Counted from the first letter of the stretch, positions 22,389 through 34,053 are shown. The stretch is 40,801 nucleotides of DNA from Gammaproteobacteria bacterium (GCA_013150915.1 JAADJE010000089.1:1-40801); one strand, 5' to 3'. Numbers and translations are program-made. The notes: generated by a model not told the origin, from the letters alone.

Positions 22389-22946
22389 ATGGTACGTTTG
22401 GAAAAATATTACAAAGAAACAATTGTTCCGGCATTAAAGGAAGAGCTTGCTCTTGATAATGTCATGCAGATTCCCAGGATTACCAAGATCACGCTTAATA
22501 TGGGTGTTGGTGAAGCAGTGGCAAACAAGAAAGTGATGGAATTTGCTGTCAAAGACATGGAGCTGATCAGTGGCCAGAAACCGGTTGTGACTTATGCACG
22601 TAAGTCTATCGCTGGATTCAAGATACGCGATGGTTGGCCGATAGGTTGTAAAGTTACCCTGCGCAGTGAGCGTATGTATGAGTTCCTGGACAGGCTGGTA
22701 AGCATCGCAATTCCCCGTATTCGTGATTTTCGTGGGTTGCCCGCAAAATCATTTGACGGGCGCGGCAATTACTCAATGGGGTTGAAAGAACAAATCGTAT
22801 TTCCGGAAATTGACTATGAAAAAGTCGATACTCTTCGTGGTCTGGATATTACGATTACTACCAGTGCGGCCAATGATGAACAGGCACGCGCTTTATTAAA
22901 GGGATTTAATTTCCCGATTAAGGCTAAAACACAGGTTAAAAGTTAA
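22389..22946 (+). CDS. rplE: 50S ribosomal protein L5
   Basis: L5 binds 5S rRNA and contacts P-site tRNA. The 185-residue product has [17 protein letters not shown], the [19 protein letters not shown] loop and [23 protein letters not shown] 22389 follows GCAGGA within a hairpin that may be an S8 operator. Confidence 0.98.
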   Translation: MVRLEKYYKETIVPALKEELALDNVMQIPRITKITLNMGVGEAVANKKVMEFAVKDMELISGQKPVVTYARKSIAGFKIRDGWPIGCKVTLRSERMYEFLDRLVSIAIPRIRDFRGLPAKSFDGRGNYSMGLKEQIVFPEIDYEKVDTLRGLDITITTSAANDEQARALLKGFNFPIKAKTQVKS

Positions 22947-22948
22947 TT

Positions 22949-23254
22949 ATGGCTAAAAAATCAATGATTGCCCGCGAGAAACGTCGTACTGATGCTGTCA
23001 ATAGACTGCATGCAAAACGCACGGCGCTAAAGGTAATAATTATCGACCCGGAAGCTTCAGCCGAAGAAGCTATGGCCGCAATGTATGCCCTGCAGAAATT
23101 ACCCCGTGATTCAAGTAAGGCACGTCAGCGTAATCGTTGTAGTATGACCGGTAGACCGCATGGCTTCTATCGCAAATTTGGACTTTCACGCAATAAACTG
23201 CGTGAGGTTTTAAACCGTGGCGAAGCCCCTGGTGTAGTCAGAGCCAGCTGGTGA
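22949..23254 (+). CDS. rpsN: 30S ribosomal protein S14
   Basis: S14 is a 30S head protein. The 101-residue product is the long, zinc-independent form: it has only one cysteine ([17 protein letters not shown]) and no CxxC pairs, as in most gammaproteobacteria. ATG 22949 is two bases after the rplE stop, suggesting coupled translation. Confidence 0.97.
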   Translation: MAKKSMIAREKRRTDAVNRLHAKRTALKVIIIDPEASAEEAMAAMYALQKLPRDSSKARQRNRCSMTGRPHGFYRKFGLSRNKLREVLNRGEAPGVVRASW

Positions 23255-23312
23255 GCGAGTGCTCCTTAACACAAGACATTTCAGAAAAAAACGACACTGA
23301 GAAGATACGAAC

Positions 23313-23711
23313 ATGAGTATGAGTGACCCAATTGCCGATATGTTGACACGTATTCGCAATGCCCATCATGCAGAGATGACGACAGTTTCCATCCCGACAT
23401 CTACTACCAAAAAGGCCATTGCGGAAGTACTAAAGGCAGAAGGCTATATCAAGTCAATTTCTGAAGGGAAGGATGATAATGGTTTCTCGTCACTAAAGCT
23501 GACACTGAAATATTACCAGGGCAGTCCTGTCATAGAAATGATAAAACGTGTCAGTAAACCGGGCTGCCGTGTGTATACCGGTAAAGACGATATCCCGACC
23601 GTTAAGAAAGGTCTGGGTATCACCATCGTATCAACATCAAAAGGTATCATGACCGATCGCAGTGCCCGCAAAGCGGGTGTTGGTGGTGAAGTGATCTGTT
23701 ACGTCGCTTAA
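23313..23711 (+). CDS. rpsH: 30S ribosomal protein S8
   Basis: S8 binds the central 16S rRNA domain and is the likely spc-operon autorepressor. The 132-residue product starts [21 protein letters not shown], matching E. coli MSMQDP, and ends [16 protein letters not shown] 23313 was kept over ATG 23319 for this reason; GAGAAG lies upstream. Confidence 0.97.
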   Translation: MSMSDPIADMLTRIRNAHHAEMTTVSIPTSTTKKAIAEVLKAEGYIKSISEGKDDNGFSSLKLTLKYYQGSPVIEMIKRVSKPGCRVYTGKDDIPTVKKGLGITIVSTSKGIMTDRSARKAGVGGEVICYVA

Positions 23712-23723
23712 TATAGGTGCATC

Positions 23724-24257
23724 ATGTCACGAGTAGCTAAAAAACCCGTTTTATTGCCAGGCGGCATTGAGGTAACAATAAGTGATACAACGATTGTTGC
23801 TAAAGGTCCAAACGGTGAACTGTCCATGAATAAACATCCTCTGGTAACGGTAAACCTGGAAGATGGCGTGCTGAAAATTGCCGCCAATGATGATTCCACT
23901 ACAGCAGTAGCCATGTCAGGAACTACACGTGCACTACTGTCGAATCTGGTGGCTGGAGTCAGCAAAGGTTTTGAAAAGAAATTAACCATTATTGGTGTGG
24001 GTTATCGCGTACAGGTACAGGGAAAAAATCTGAATATGAGCCTGGGTTTTTCACATCCTGTTGTGTATACCATACCCGAGGGAATTACTGTTGAAGCCCC
24101 GAGCCAGACAGAGCTCGTAATAAGGGGTGCCGATAAGCAGAAGGTAGGTCAGGTAGCGGCCGAAATTCGCCACTTTCGTCCGCCTGAGCCTTACAAAGGC
24201 AAAGGTGTTCGTTACAGCGATGAATATGTCGTTCGTAAACAGGCCAAAAAGAAATAA
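23724..24257 (+). CDS. rplF: 50S ribosomal protein L6
   Basis: L6 stabilises the factor-binding region next to the sarcin-ricin loop. The 177-residue product has two repeated domains and the C-terminal signature [22 protein letters not shown] 23724 follows AGGTGC. Confidence 0.98.
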   Translation: MSRVAKKPVLLPGGIEVTISDTTIVAKGPNGELSMNKHPLVTVNLEDGVLKIAANDDSTTAVAMSGTTRALLSNLVAGVSKGFEKKLTIIGVGYRVQVQGKNLNMSLGFSHPVVYTIPEGITVEAPSQTELVIRGADKQKVGQVAAEIRHFRPPEPYKGKGVRYSDEYVVRKQAKKK

Positions 24258-24272
24258 TTGATAGGTTGAGAA

Positions 24273-24626
24273 ATGAGTAAAAAATCAGCACGTATGCGTC
24301 GAGCCATAAAAACCCGGTCAAAGATTACTCGACTGGGCTCAGATAGGTTAAGTATTCACCGTACTTCACAGCATATCTATGCGCAAGTAGTACAAGCGGA
24401 GACAGGCAAGATACTTGCTAGCGCTTCTACTGTTGAAACTGAACTGCGTAAAGAGCTTGGAAATGGTGGAAACATAGAAGCGGCTTCAGCTGTCGGTAAG
24501 CGTATCGCCGAAAAAGCTGTTGAGGCAGGAATCAAGAGCGTGGCCTTTGATCGCTCCGGTTTCAGATACCACGGACGCATAAAGGCCCTGGCTGATGCTG
24601 CTCGTGAAAACGGATTAGAATTTTAG
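24273..24626 (+). CDS. rplR: 50S ribosomal protein L18
   Basis: L18 binds 5S rRNA with L5 and L25. The 117-residue product has a basic N-terminal tail ([17 protein letters not shown]), [15 protein letters not shown], and the C-terminal [23 protein letters not shown] 24273 follows GGTTGAGAA. Confidence 0.97.
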   Translation: MSKKSARMRRAIKTRSKITRLGSDRLSIHRTSQHIYAQVVQAETGKILASASTVETELRKELGNGGNIEAASAVGKRIAEKAVEAGIKSVAFDRSGFRYHGRIKALADAARENGLEF

Positions 24627-24635
24627 GAGTCAATT

Positions 24636-25145
24636 ATGGCTGCACGCCGTATGCAAAATGATAAGCGCGATAATTTCATAGAGAAGCTGGTAAGTGTTCG
24701 TCGCGTAGCAAAAGTAGTAAAAGGTGGCCGTATTTTCGGTTTTTCAGCACTGGTTGTTGTCGGTGATGGAAATGGAAAAGTGGGCATGGGACGTGGCAAA
24801 GCCCGCGAAGTGCCCGTTGCTGTCCAGAAGGCCCTGGAAGAGGCACGTAAGTCAATGGTTAATATTGCCCTTGATGACGGTACTTTGTTCTATAAGGTTG
24901 AATCTATACACAGTTCTTCCAAAGTCGTCATGCGCCCGGGCTCAGAAGGCACAGGCATCATTGCGGGGGGCAGTATGCGCGCTGTATTTGAAGCCGTTGG
25001 TGTAAGAAACGTGCTGGCTAAATGTATCGGCTCAACTAATCCGGTAAATGTTGTAAGAGCAACCATGAAAGGACTGCAGAATATCAGCAGCCCGGAACAG
25101 GTTGCTGCCAAGCGTGGCCTGAAAGTTGAAGAACTGCGCGATTGA
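24636..25145 (+). CDS. rpsE: 30S ribosomal protein S5
   Basis: S5 acts in decoding accuracy and mRNA entry. The 169-residue product has the dsRNA-binding-like N-domain with [20 protein letters not shown] and [14 protein letters not shown], then [10 protein letters not shown]-type residues ([16 protein letters not shown]). ATG 24636 follows TAGGAG. Confidence 0.97.
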   Translation: MAARRMQNDKRDNFIEKLVSVRRVAKVVKGGRIFGFSALVVVGDGNGKVGMGRGKAREVPVAVQKALEEARKSMVNIALDDGTLFYKVESIHSSSKVVMRPGSEGTGIIAGGSMRAVFEAVGVRNVLAKCIGSTNPVNVVRATMKGLQNISSPEQVAAKRGLKVEELRD

Positions 25146-25160
25146 TGTTGGAGTAACAAT

Positions 25161-25349
25161 ATGGCTGACAAGAAAATGCTGAAAGTTAAGCTCATCAAGA
25201 GTATGTATGGCCGTGGTAAAAAACACATGGCCTGTGTAAAGGGGCTTGGTCTGCGTCGTATGCATCACACCGTTGAGGTAGAAGATACCCCGGCTGTTCG
25301 TGGGATGATCAATAAAGTCAATTATTTACTTGAATGGGAACAGGTATAA
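25161..25349 (+). CDS. rpmD: 50S ribosomal protein L30
   Basis: L30 is a small 50S protein of the bacterial short type. The 62-residue product has [20 protein letters not shown] and [23 protein letters not shown] 25161 follows TTGGAG. It ends two bases before rplO. Confidence 0.96.
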   Translation: MADKKMLKVKLIKSMYGRGKKHMACVKGLGLRRMHHTVEVEDTPAVRGMINKVNYLLEWEQV

Positions 25350-25351
25350 TC

Positions 25352-25783
25352 ATGCATTTGAATTCAATCAAGCCGGTTGCCGGTTCAAATAGGGCGCCCA
25401 AACGTGTAGGCCGTGGGCCTGGTTCCGGATGGGGCAAAACATCTGCACGTGGACATAAAGGTCAGAAGGCAAGGTCCGGTGGCTACCATAAGGTTGGTTT
25501 TGAAGGCGGCCAGATGCCATTACAACGTCGTCTGCCAAAACGTGGTTTTCGTTCTGCACTAAAGCTGACCACGGCTGAAATCCGTACGCATGAACTGGAA
25601 AAAGTTAAGGAAGATATTATTGATCTTGCCGCATTACGTAGTGCAGGCTTGATACATAGCCGTATATTGCGTGCTAAAGTTATGCTTTCAGGTGCCATTG
25701 AAAAAGCGGTAACGTTAAAAGGCATTGCTGTAAGCAAAGGTGCAAAAGAAGCAATACAGAAAGCGGGCGGTAAAGTAGAGTAA
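25352..25783 (+). CDS. rplO: 50S ribosomal protein L15
   Basis: L15 is a late-assembly 50S protein. ATG 25352 gives 143 residues starting MHLNSIKP; a longer frame overlapping rpmD was rejected. The glycine-rich basic arm [20 protein letters not shown] and [18 protein letters not shown] are diagnostic. The stop TAA overlaps the secY ATG by one base. Confidence 0.97.
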   Translation: MHLNSIKPVAGSNRAPKRVGRGPGSGWGKTSARGHKGQKARSGGYHKVGFEGGQMPLQRRLPKRGFRSALKLTTAEIRTHELEKVKEDIIDLAALRSAGLIHSRILRAKVMLSGAIEKAVTLKGIAVSKGAKEAIQKAGGKVE

Positions 25784-27126
25784 TGGCAAAACGCGGTACA
25801 TCAATAGGTGCCAAAAAAGGTGGGCTGACCGAGCTTAGGCAGCGCATTTTATTTGTTATTGGAGCGCTAATAATATTTCGCATGGGTGCTCATATTCCAG
25901 TTCCCGGTATTAATGCCGAAGCACTGGCGACATTATTTGCTCAAACAAAGGGTTCAATTGTTGATGTGTTCAACATGTTTTCGGGCGGTGCATTGAGTCG
26001 CCTGTCGTTGTTTGCTCTGGGTGTGATGCCTTATATCTCATCATCAATCATCATGCAGATGATGACGTCAGTTGTGCCGACGCTGGAGCAGTTAAAGAAA
26101 GAAGGTGAAAGCGGTCGTCGCAAGATTACACAGTACACCCGTTACGGTACAGTAGTACTCGCGACATTCCAGGCCATGGGTATCGCCATAGCACTGGAAA
26201 GCCAGACGGCGGGTGGCATGAATGTTGTTATCGCTGCGGGGCTGGGTTTCAAGATAACGACGGTTATTACGCTGGTCGCCGGGACCATGTTCCTGGTCTG
26301 GCTGGGTGAACAGATGACTGAAAGAGGGATAGGTAACGGAATCTCTTTGATAATATTTGCCGGTATCGTGGCAGGGCTGCCAAAAGCACTAGGTGGAACT
26401 CTGGAGCTGGCACGAACAGGAACATTTTCACCCATAGGCGTGCTGTTGCTGCTGGTGGGTGCACTGGCCATTACTGGCTTTGTTGTCTTTATGGAACGTG
26501 GTCAAAGAAGGATTACGGTTAACTACGCACAGCGTCAGCGTGGTAGAAAAATGTATGCCGGACAAAGCAGTCATTTGCCATTGAAAGTGAATATGGCGGG
26601 TGTAATACCCCCTATTTTCGCTTCAAGCATCATACTTTTTCCAGCCAGTCTCGGCAGCTGGTTCGGGCAGGCCGAAGGAATGCGTTGGTTAAAAGACCTG
26701 TCGACAACACTGTCACCGGGGCAACCCTTATACGTAATGCTTTATGCCGCATTGATTATATTTTTCTGCTTTTTCTATACGGCGATGATTTTTAATCCGA
26801 AGGAGACAGCAGAGAACCTGAAGAAATCAGGTGCATTTGTTCCCGGAATTCGTCCTGGAGACCAAACAGCAAATTATATTGATGCTGTCGTCTCCAGATT
26901 GACACTGGTCGGTGCTGCCTATATTACATTTGTCAGTTTGGTGCCTGAGTTTCTGATCGTTAAATGGAATGTGCCATTTTACTTTGGCGGTACATCATTA
27001 CTGATTATCGTTGTTGTATTAATGGATTTTATTTCACAGATTCAGTCTCATCTGATGTCACGTCAGTATGAAAGTCTGCTGAAAAAGACAAATCTGTCTG
27101 GCAGTGGATTGGGTTTTGGAAGTTGA
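25783..27126 (+). CDS. secY: Preprotein translocase subunit SecY
   Basis: SecY forms the protein-conducting channel of the SecYEG translocon in the inner membrane. The 447-residue product has the expected ten hydrophobic segments, the plug region after [20 protein letters not shown], and conserved cytoplasmic loops with [20 protein letters not shown] and FKPxE-like [13 protein letters not shown]. It is translationally coupled to rplO (TAATG) and its partner SecE is encoded at 294-638. Confidence 0.98.
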   Translation: MAKRGTSIGAKKGGLTELRQRILFVIGALIIFRMGAHIPVPGINAEALATLFAQTKGSIVDVFNMFSGGALSRLSLFALGVMPYISSSIIMQMMTSVVPTLEQLKKEGESGRRKITQYTRYGTVVLATFQAMGIAIALESQTAGGMNVVIAAGLGFKITTVITLVAGTMFLVWLGEQMTERGIGNGISLIIFAGIVAGLPKALGGTLELARTGTFSPIGVLLLLVGALAITGFVVFMERGQRRITVNYAQRQRGRKMYAGQSSHLPLKVNMAGVIPPIFASSIILFPASLGSWFGQAEGMRWLKDLSTTLSPGQPLYVMLYAALIIFFCFFYTAMIFNPKETAENLKKSGAFVPGIRPGDQTANYIDAVVSRLTLVGAAYITFVSLVPEFLIVKWNVPFYFGGTSLLIIVVVLMDFISQIQSHLMSRQYESLLKKTNLSGSGLGFGS

Positions 27127-27137
27127 GGTAAAGGAAA

Positions 27138-27251
27138 ATGAAAGTACAGGCATCAGTCAAGAAACGTTGCAGAAATTGCAAAATCGTTATTCGTAAACGG
27201 GTTGTACGTGTGATCTGTAAAGACCCTCGCCATAAACAGCGACAGGGTTAA
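27138..27251 (+). CDS. rpmJ: 50S ribosomal protein L36
   Basis: L36 is a tiny zinc-ribbon protein of the 50S subunit. The 37-residue frame starts [17 protein letters not shown] and has C11, C14, C27 and H32, the zinc-binding set, so this is the zinc-dependent form. ATG 27138 follows AAAGGAAA. It lies in its usual place between secY and rpsM and closes the spc operon. Confidence 0.97.
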   Translation: MKVQASVKKRCRNCKIVIRKRVVRVICKDPRHKQRQG

Positions 27252-27335
27252 AAGTATTTGTACAAAAGTCTGGAAAAATACCACCTTAACGGAGAGTGGC
27301 ACCGGGGTGTTTGTGTAGTAAACAATCGATTGATT

Positions 27336-27420
27336 TTGTGTGTAAAGAGCAGTATCCTTACGCGCTTTTCAATTTCGCACTAAATTCTACAGCGGAGAGC
27401 CTTAGATGGCACGTATAGCG
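27336..27420 (+). promoter_or_regulatory. Alpha-operon leader (S4-binding pseudoknot)
   Basis: The region before rpsM resembles the E. coli alpha-operon leader: both share a GTATCCT segment followed by GCTTTTCA and a strong ribosome binding site at the 3' end. GTGTG (27338-27342) can pair with CGCAC (27376-27380), and AAGAGC with GCTTTT. In E. coli, S4 traps the ribosome on this pseudoknot. Assignment is by eye. Confidence 0.55.
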
Positions 27421-27762
27421 GGTATAAATTTACCGAATTACAAGCATGTTGTAATTGGACTGACTTCCATTTACGGCATAGGCAACACACGTTCTCGCCA
27501 GGTTTGTGAGGCGGCGGGTGTAAAACCTGAGACAAAATGCAGTGAATTAAGTGATGCCGATGCAGAACAGCTGCGTGTCGAGGTTGCAAAATTTGATGTG
27601 GAAGGCGATCTCCGCCGTGAGACGACTATGAATATCAAGCGTCTTATGGATATGGGGTCATACCGTGGCATCCGCCATCGTCGTGGACTGCCTGTCCGTG
27701 GTCAGCGCACCAAAACTAATGCACGCACACGTAAAGGCCCCACCAGGCCAATTCGTAAGTAA
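27406..27762 (+). CDS. rpsM: 30S ribosomal protein S13
   Basis: S13 contacts P-site tRNA and L5 through intersubunit bridges. The 118-residue product starts [19 protein letters not shown] and ends in the basic tail [17 protein letters not shown] 27406 follows GCGGAGAG. First gene of the alpha operon. Confidence 0.98.
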   Translation: MARIAGINLPNYKHVVIGLTSIYGIGNTRSRQVCEAAGVKPETKCSELSDADAEQLRVEVAKFDVEGDLRRETTMNIKRLMDMGSYRGIRHRRGLPVRGQRTKTNARTRKGPTRPIRK

Positions 27763-27797
27763 GAACATCGAAAAAATAGAGTACAAAGAGTTAAATT

Positions 27798-28193
27798 ATG
27801 GCTAAACCAGTATCAAGTTCAAAAAGCAAGAAGCGTGTAAAAAAGAGTGTCTCAGAAGGGATTGCGCACATACATGCAACCTTTAACAACACGATAATCA
27901 CCATCACAGACAGACAGGGCAATGCTTTGTGCTGGAAAACTGCAGGCGGTTCAGGCTTTAGAGGCTCGAGAAAGAGCACTCCTTTTGCTGCACAAGTTGC
28001 TGCAGAGCAAGCTGGAAAAGATGCCAGGGACATGGGTGTCAGGCACCTTGAAGTTCGTGTCAAAGGCCCTGGGCCTGGTCGTGACTCAGCTATACGTGCA
28101 CTCAATTCTGTAGGATTCGAGATCAGTAATATTTCGGATGTTACACCTATCCCTCATAATGGTTGCCGCCCGTCAAAACGGCGCCGCGTCTAA
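27798..28193 (+). CDS. rpsK: 30S ribosomal protein S11
   Basis: S11 lies on the 30S platform near the mRNA exit. The 131-residue product has [22 protein letters not shown] and a [13 protein letters not shown] motif, ending [12 protein letters not shown] 27798 follows AAAGAG. Confidence 0.98.
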   Translation: MAKPVSSSKSKKRVKKSVSEGIAHIHATFNNTIITITDRQGNALCWKTAGGSGFRGSRKSTPFAAQVAAEQAGKDARDMGVRHLEVRVKGPGPGRDSAIRALNSVGFEISNISDVTPIPHNGCRPSKRRRV

Positions 28194-28209
28194 TCACCCG
28201 GAGTTAACA

Positions 28210-28836
28210 GTGGCAAGATATATAGGATCAGTCTGTCGTTTGTGTCGTCGTGAAGGTGGCAAACTTTATCTGAAAGGCGAGCGTTGCTTTACAGAAAAGT
28301 GTGCGGTTGAAAAGCGTGCATACCCGCCTGGACAGCATGGCCAGCGCCGTACACGTGTCTCGGATTATGGTCTTCAGCTAAGGGAAAAGCAGAAGCTGCG
28401 TCGTATCTACGGTGTGATGGAAAAGCAATTTCTTGGTTACTATAAAGAAGCCGATCGTATAAAAGGTTCTACAGGGGATAATCTTCTGAAGTTGCTGGAG
28501 GGGCGTCTTGATAATGTTCTTTATCGTATGGGTTTTGGCACTTCAAGAGCGGAGTCACGCCAACTGTTGCGTCATAACTGTGTACTTGTAAATGGTAAAC
28601 GTCTTAATATCCCTTCTTACCAGATTCGCCCAAGTGACGAAATTACTGTTATAGAATCAGCCAAACAGCAGATTCGTGTCAAAGCTGCACTTGAAGCAGC
28701 AGAACAGCGTGGTGTTGCCGACTGGCTTGATGTTGATTTTAAGGCAATGAAAGGTGTTTATCGTGTTAGCCCGGATCGCAGCGACCTACCCGGTGAGATC
28801 GACGAGTCACTCGTTATCGCACTGTACTCCAAGTAA
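28210..28836 (+). CDS. rpsD: 30S ribosomal protein S4
   Basis: S4 initiates 30S assembly, proofreads decoding and represses the alpha operon. GTG 28210 (preceded by CGGAG) gives 208 residues, the family length (E. coli 206); the longer frame begins inside rpsK. The N-terminus has C9, C12, C26 and C31, a zinc-binding set that the E. coli S4 lacks, and an S4 RNA-binding domain in the centre ([20 protein letters not shown]). Confidence 0.97.
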   Translation: MARYIGSVCRLCRREGGKLYLKGERCFTEKCAVEKRAYPPGQHGQRRTRVSDYGLQLREKQKLRRIYGVMEKQFLGYYKEADRIKGSTGDNLLKLLEGRLDNVLYRMGFGTSRAESRQLLRHNCVLVNGKRLNIPSYQIRPSDEITVIESAKQQIRVKAALEAAEQRGVADWLDVDFKAMKGVYRVSPDRSDLPGEIDESLVIALYSK

Positions 28837-28870
28837 TTAAAGTCTCAGCCCATACACAAGAGGGATTGGA

Positions 28871-29893
28871 ATGTCAGATTCAGTAATAGATTTTCTGAAG
28901 CCACGTTTTGTTGATGTCACTAAGATTGATGATAATCACGCACGTGTAACTATCGAACCGCTGGAACGCGGGTTTGGGTTTACCCTGGGGACCGCCCTGC
29001 GTCGTATCCTGCTGTCATCCATTACGGGTTACGCGATCTCAGAAGTAAAAATCACCGGCGTTGATCATGAATATGACAATATCGAAGGCGTACAGGAAGA
29101 TGTATTGGAGATTCTGATGAATCTTAAGAGCGTTGCTCTTTCCCTTGAAGGTAGAGAGAGCGCAAAACTCTATATAAAGAAAAAGGGCCCAGGCGAATTA
29201 ACGGCAGGCGATCTTGCTGCAGAGCATGATGTGATGATTGCCAACCCTGATCTTGTTATCGCCCATATCAACAAAAAAGTCGAATTGGAAATGGAACTTG
29301 ATGTTACCCAGGGCAGAGGCTATCACACAGCCGTCTCGTATAAGAATGATGAAGAAACAAGCAGTATCGGTGTGATCAAACTTGATGCATCATACAGCCC
29401 AGTACGTCAGGTATCATACGATGTAGATTCAGCCCGCGTAGAACAGCGTACGGATCTCGATAAACTAATTTTCACACTTGAAACAGACGGTACAGTTGAT
29501 CCGGAACAATCAATTCGTATGGCAGCCACCATTCTTTATGACCAGATTTCAGTATTTGTTGATTTAAAAGTCAAAGAACCGGAGCCGGAAGAACCGGAAG
29601 AGCCACCGATAGACCCGATCTTATTGCGCCCTGTCGATGATCTTGAGTTAACCGTCCGGTCTGCAAATTGCCTGAAGGCTGAAAATATATTTTACATCGG
29701 TGATCTGGTTCAGCGTGATGAAAGCGAGTTACTGAAGACGCCGAATTTAGGCAAGAAATCATTAACGGAGATTAAAGACGTTCTGGCACAAAATGGACTT
29801 TCTCTTGGCACCAAACTTGAAGTATGGCCACCCGCCTCACTGATTCAAAGCAGTGATGAAGAAGCGGCTACAGGATTTTTAGAGGTCAAATAA
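28871..29893 (+). CDS. rpoA: DNA-directed RNA polymerase subunit alpha
   Basis: RpoA dimerises to start polymerase assembly and binds UP elements and activators. The 340-residue product has the N-terminal assembly domain ([19 protein letters not shown]), an acidic proline-rich linker ([11 protein letters not shown] at about 237-247), and a C-terminal domain with [20 protein letters not shown] and [16 protein letters not shown] 28871 follows AGAGGGATTGG. One base separates it from rplQ. Confidence 0.99.
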   Translation: MSDSVIDFLKPRFVDVTKIDDNHARVTIEPLERGFGFTLGTALRRILLSSITGYAISEVKITGVDHEYDNIEGVQEDVLEILMNLKSVALSLEGRESAKLYIKKKGPGELTAGDLAAEHDVMIANPDLVIAHINKKVELEMELDVTQGRGYHTAVSYKNDEETSSIGVIKLDASYSPVRQVSYDVDSARVEQRTDLDKLIFTLETDGTVDPEQSIRMAATILYDQISVFVDLKVKEPEPEEPEEPPIDPILLRPVDDLELTVRSANCLKAENIFYIGDLVQRDESELLKTPNLGKKSLTEIKDVLAQNGLSLGTKLEVWPPASLIQSSDEEAATGFLEVK

Positions 29894-29894
29894 A

Positions 29895-30290
29895 ATGCGG
29901 CATCGTAAAAGCGGTAGAAAGCTGAGTATGACCAGTACTCATCGCAAGGCCATGTTTAAAAATATGGCAGTTTCTCTTCTTCGTCATGAAGAAATTCGCA
30001 CAACCTTACCGAAGGCAAAAGAGCTTCGCCGTCATGTAGAGCCTTTGATTACTCTTGGAAAGACCTCAACAGTCGCTAACCGTAGACTGGCATTTTCACG
30101 TCTGCGTGATCGTGAGATGGTAAGTAAGTTGTTCGACGACCTTGGTGTACATTTTAAAGATCGTCCAGGTGGCTATTTACGCATCCTGAAACACGGATAT
30201 CGTCCGGGTGACAAAGCACCCATGGCCATTGTGCAGATGGTCTCACGTGAAAAAGTTGATGCAGTGGGTGATGATTCATCAGCTGATTAA
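29895..30290 (+). CDS. rplQ: 50S ribosomal protein L17
   Basis: L17 sits near the tunnel exit. The 131-residue product begins [20 protein letters not shown] and has the conserved [18 protein letters not shown] and [23 protein letters not shown] 29895 follows AGAGG within the end of rpoA. It is the last gene of the supercluster. Confidence 0.98.
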   Translation: MRHRKSGRKLSMTSTHRKAMFKNMAVSLLRHEEIRTTLPKAKELRRHVEPLITLGKTSTVANRRLAFSRLRDREMVSKLFDDLGVHFKDRPGGYLRILKHGYRPGDKAPMAIVQMVSREKVDAVGDDSSAD

Positions 30291-30311
30291 CAAGCGTTTA
30301 ACGTACTGTAT

Positions 30312-30344
30312 AAAAAGGCCATGCATTATGCATGGCCTTTTTTT
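30312..30344 (+). terminator. Rho-independent terminator of the alpha operon
   Basis: A perfect 12-pair stem, AAGGCCATGCAT with ATGCATGGCCTT around a one-T centre (the innermost pairs will open to form the loop), is followed by TTTTTT. It ends the ribosomal supercluster. Confidence 0.92.
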
Positions 30345-30371
30345 GCATCGCATGTAATCATTCTTTACTAT
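30343..30371 (+). promoter_or_regulatory. Candidate promoter of the DUF62 gene
   Basis: TTGCAT (30343-30348) and TACTAT (30366-30371) with a 17-base spacer lie directly after the alpha terminator and about 30 bases before the next gene. Moderate match to sigma-70. Confidence 0.4.
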
Positions 30372-30402
30372 CGAAGCGATTATCCAGCGGGTTAAAATAG
30401 TT

Positions 30403-31125
30403 TTGATTGCTCTGTTTACTGATTTTGGACACGATGGACTGTATGTGGGACAGTTACATGCTGTTATCGGTGCTGTCTTACCTGAAACGAAGGTTGTCGA
30501 CCTGTGTCATTCTATACCACCGCATGATATTCGTGCGGCGGCTTATCTCCTCCCGGCCTATACGCGTTATTTCCCTCCAGCCTGTGTTGTAGTCTGTGTT
30601 GTCGATCCCGGTGTTGGCGGCGAGCGGTCTCACGCCGTCTGTAAAGCTGATGGTCGTTGGTACATAGGGCCGGACAATGGCCTTTTTGATGTACTGGAAC
30701 AACATATACATGGCTTCAGGAAATATCATTTTCGGTGGTCTGGTGAAGTAAGTGACAGCTTTCACGCACGTGATATCTATACGCCTGCGGCCTGTCTGCT
30801 CGTAGAATCTGGTGGGTTGGATAGTTTACAGGCCCAGCAGGTAGAGACGGATAGACAGAGATTTTCTGCGGATCTTTATGAAGTCATCTATTTTGATTAT
30901 TTTGGGAATGCAATAACCGGTCTACGCGGGTCTTCAGTCAAATCTAAAGACAAAATTGCGATAAATGGTGTGACAATAAATCATGCCAGAGTCTTTTCAG
31001 ATGTACCGGTGGGTGACTGTTTCTGGTATGAAAATGCAAATGGTCTTGTTGAAGTTGCTGCTAATCTGGGTAGTGCGAAAGATCGATTGGGGTTGAAGTT
31101 GGGGGATATGTTTAGTATAGATTGA
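30403..31125 (+). CDS. S-adenosylmethionine hydrolase (SAM hydroxide adenosyltransferase, DUF62 family)
   Basis: Members of this family use water or hydroxide to split S-adenosylmethionine into adenosine and methionine; they are relatives of fluorinase and chlorinase. The 240-residue product has the family N-terminus IALFTDFGHDGLYVGQLHA, the VVDPGVGGERS loop and YIGPDNGLF, and a C-terminal beta-barrel region. The halogenase-specific residues cannot be judged safely by eye, so hydrolase is the default. The start is TTG 30403; no in-frame ATG is available and the N-terminus fits the family. Its stop is four bases from the convergent uvrA stop. Confidence 0.88.
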   Translation: MIALFTDFGHDGLYVGQLHAVIGAVLPETKVVDLCHSIPPHDIRAAAYLLPAYTRYFPPACVVVCVVDPGVGGERSHAVCKADGRWYIGPDNGLFDVLEQHIHGFRKYHFRWSGEVSDSFHARDIYTPAACLLVESGGLDSLQAQQVETDRQRFSADLYEVIYFDYFGNAITGLRGSSVKSKDKIAINGVTINHARVFSDVPVGDCFWYENANGLVEVAANLGSAKDRLGLKLGDMFSID

Positions 31126-31129
31126 AATT

Positions 31130-33973
31130 TCAAGCTGCCGTTTTCGACTCCGCCCGTTCAAGTAAGGGTTTCAGATAAACGCCGGTATAGGACGCACTGA
31201 TCTCACATATCTGTTCAGGTGTACCGGAAGCAATAATTGTTCCACCACCGTCACCCCCTTCAGGCCCAAGATCGACAATCCAGTCGGCGGTTTTGATGAC
31301 ATCGAGGTTATGTTCTATCACTATGATGGTATTGCCCTGATCGCGCAGGCGGTGCAGCACAGTTAGTAACAGCTCAATATCCTGAAAATGCAGGCCGGTT
31401 GTGGGCTCATCAAGAATGTACAGTGTTTTACCTGTACCACGTTTGGACAGTTCGCGAGACAGCTTAATGCGTTGCGCTTCACCACCTGAAAGTGTTGTTG
31501 CGCTTTGGCCGAGGCAGATGTAACCCAGCCCGACATCCATCAGGGTGTCGAGTTTTCGCCTGACCACCGGGATGGCCCTAAAAAAGTCTGCCGCTTCCTC
31601 GACGCTCATTTGCAGGACTTCCTGAATGGATTTTCCCTTAAAAGTGATACCCAGGGTTTCTCTGTTGTAACGTGCGCCGTGGCAGCTGTCGCAGGGTACA
31701 TAGATATCTGGCAGGAAGTGCATTTCAACCTTGATCAGGCCATCGCCCCGACAGACCTCACAGCGCCCTCCTTTGACATTGAATGAGAAGCGGCCCGGTT
31801 TATAGCCTCTGGCTCGTGCTTCCGGGGTATTGGAAAAGAGCTCCCGTATCGGTGTGAACAGACCGGTGTAGGTGGCCGGGTTCGAGCGCGGTGTGCGGCC
31901 AATCGGACTCTGATCAATATCGATGACCTTATCAAAGTAATCCAGGCCCTCTATCGCTTCATGCGGGGCGGGTTCCAGGCTACTGCCGTTCAGATGCACT
32001 GCAACAGCAGGGTAGAGGGTATCATTGATCAACGTAGACTTACCCGAACCGGAAACGCCAGTGATGCAGGTCAGCAGGCCGACCGGGATGGATGCATTGA
32101 TCTTACGTAGATTGTTGCCACTGGCTCCTTTGATGGTCAACTGTTTTCTCTTGTCCGGTTTTGTTCTTGACCCGGGAACCGCAATCGACAGCTCACCTGA
32201 GAGGTATTTACCGGTTACCGATGCAGGGTTGTTGAGAATGTCTTCAGGCGTGCCCTCAGCGACGATGTGACCGCCGTTTATACCTGCACCGGGGCCAAGG
32301 TCCAGTACGTGGTCGGCACGGCGTATGGCCTCTTCATCGTGCTCTACGACGATTACCGTGTTACCGAGGTCGCGTAGCTGCAGCAAGGTAGCAAGTAGAC
32401 GGGAGTTATCGCGCTGGTGCAGACCGATTGAGGGCTCGTCCAGCACGTACATCACACCCACCAGGGCTGAGCCAATCTGTGAGGCCAGGCGTATGCGCTG
32501 GGCCTCGCCACCGGACAGGGTCTCAGCAGAACGACTTAATGAAAGATAACCGAGTCCGACATTGGTCAGAAAACCCAGTCTTTCGGTTATCTCCTGGATA
32601 ATACGATGGGCGATTTCGGCACGTGATCCTTCGAGTTTTAATTTCCTGAAGTATTCTACTGCTTGATCGATGGGCAGTGCAGAGATGTCATGTATTGCCA
32701 TATTTCCGATGAAAACGTGACGAGATTCTTCACGAAGACGGTTGCCATTACAATGCTCGCAGCTATGTACTGACAAATAACGTGCCAGCTCATCACGTAC
32801 CGCATGAGATTCTGTTTCCCTGTAACGGCGTTCCATGTTTGGAATAACACCCTCAAAAGCATGTGTGCGGGTTTGCCCACGCATACTTTTGAAATGAAAT
32901 GTTATCTTTTCCTTACCGCTACCATACAGCAGGATATTCTGAATTTTTTTTGGTAATTTCTCAAAAGCGGTATCGATGCTGAAGCCATAATGTTCTGACA
33001 GGTTGTTTAGCAGATTGAAATAGAAGCCATTGCGTCGATCCCAGCCCGCAATAGCACCCCCTGCTAAGCTTAAAGATTTGTCACGAATAACGCGCTTGGG
33101 GTCGAATAACTGGCGCACCCCCAGGCCATCACATTTGGGGCAGGCACCCGCCGGGTTGTTGAAGGAGAACAGACGCGGTTCGAGCTCGGACAGGCTGTAA
33201 CCGCATTTCGGGCAGGCATAGCGGGCTGAAAAGACATGGCTAGTTTCCTTACCCCGTTTGGGCTGCGTCAGCACGTGTACCAGGCCATCACTCAATTCCA
33301 GTGCGGTTTCAAAGGATTCGGCCAGTCTCTGTTCGATTCCCTCACGCACTACCAGTCGATCAACCACTGCTTCGAGAGTATGTTTGTTGTTCTTTTTCAA
33401 CTCCGGTACAAATTCAAGTTCCGTTACTACCCCATCTATACGTGCGCGTATAAAGCCCTGGACACGCAGCTGTTCAATAATCTGTACATGTTCCCCTTTG
33501 CGTTCCTGGATTACCGGTGCCAATAACAGCAAACGATCACCCTCATCCATGGCCATTACCTGATCGACCATCTGACTGATGGTCTGTGCCTTCAGCGGTA
33601 GATCATGGTTTGGGCAGCGCGGCTCACCGATGCGTGCAAACAGTAGGCGCAGATAGTCGTGGATCTCGGTTACCGTACCGACCGTTGAGCGCGGATTATG
33701 GGAGGTACTCTTCTGTTCAATGCTGATGGCGGGCGACAGGCCTTCGATATGATCCACGTCCGGTTTTTCCATCAATGACAGGAATTGCCGCGCATAGGCT
33801 GACAAAGACTCAACATAGCGCCGTTGACCTTCTGCATAGATGGTGTCGAAGGCCAGTGACGACTTGCCGGAGCCAGAAAGGCCCGTGATGACAATAAGCT
33901 TATTACGCGGCAGATCCAGCGAAATATTTGCCAGATTATGCATGCGTGCGCCGCGGATGCTGATGTGTTTCAT
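31130..33973 (-). CDS. uvrA: Excinuclease ABC subunit A
   Basis: UvrA is the damage sensor of nucleotide excision repair and loads UvrB. The 947-residue product has two ABC ATPase modules: the first Walker A GLSGSGKS at 31-38, a second GVSGSGKST in the C-terminal half, and two LSGGEAQRI signatures. Zinc fingers are seen as [14 protein letters not shown] with CPKC, and CEVCRGDG with [12 protein letters not shown] 33973 begins [14 protein letters not shown]. It is divergent from an MFS gene and ssb, an order common in gammaproteobacteria. No consensus LexA box was seen upstream. Confidence 0.98.
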   Translation of the reverse strand: MKHISIRGARMHNLANISLDLPRNKLIVITGLSGSGKSSLAFDTIYAEGQRRYVESLSAYARQFLSLMEKPDVDHIEGLSPAISIEQKSTSHNPRSTVGTVTEIHDYLRLLFARIGEPRCPNHDLPLKAQTISQMVDQVMAMDEGDRLLLLAPVIQERKGEHVQIIEQLRVQGFIRARIDGVVTELEFVPELKKNNKHTLEAVVDRLVVREGIEQRLAESFETALELSDGLVHVLTQPKRGKETSHVFSARYACPKCGYSLSELEPRLFSFNNPAGACPKCDGLGVRQLFDPKRVIRDKSLSLAGGAIAGWDRRNGFYFNLLNNLSEHYGFSIDTAFEKLPKKIQNILLYGSGKEKITFHFKSMRGQTRTHAFEGVIPNMERRYRETESHAVRDELARYLSVHSCEHCNGNRLREESRHVFIGNMAIHDISALPIDQAVEYFRKLKLEGSRAEIAHRIIQEITERLGFLTNVGLGYLSLSRSAETLSGGEAQRIRLASQIGSALVGVMYVLDEPSIGLHQRDNSRLLATLLQLRDLGNTVIVVEHDEEAIRRADHVLDLGPGAGINGGHIVAEGTPEDILNNPASVTGKYLSGELSIAVPGSRTKPDKRKQLTIKGASGNNLRKINASIPVGLLTCITGVSGSGKSTLINDTLYPAVAVHLNGSSLEPAPHEAIEGLDYFDKVIDIDQSPIGRTPRSNPATYTGLFTPIRELFSNTPEARARGYKPGRFSFNVKGGRCEVCRGDGLIKVEMHFLPDIYVPCDSCHGARYNRETLGITFKGKSIQEVLQMSVEEAADFFRAIPVVRRKLDTLMDVGLGYICLGQSATTLSGGEAQRIKLSRELSKRGTGKTLYILDEPTTGLHFQDIELLLTVLHRLRDQGNTIIVIEHNLDVIKTADWIVDLGPEGGDGGGTIIASGTPEQICEISASYTGVYLKPLLERAESKTAA

Positions 33974-34023
33974 GACAGGGTTGTGATCGATAGAAAATTC
34001 AGAAGGTAACCGGGAAAAAGCAT

Positions 34024-34053
34024 ACTATAGATCGATTTTACTCCAGTAGGCAA
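34024..34053 (-). promoter_or_regulatory. Candidate uvrA promoter
   Basis: On the minus strand TTGCCT (34053-34048) and TATAGT (34029-34024) are separated by 18 bases, about 50 bases upstream of the uvrA start. Sequence match only. Confidence 0.4.
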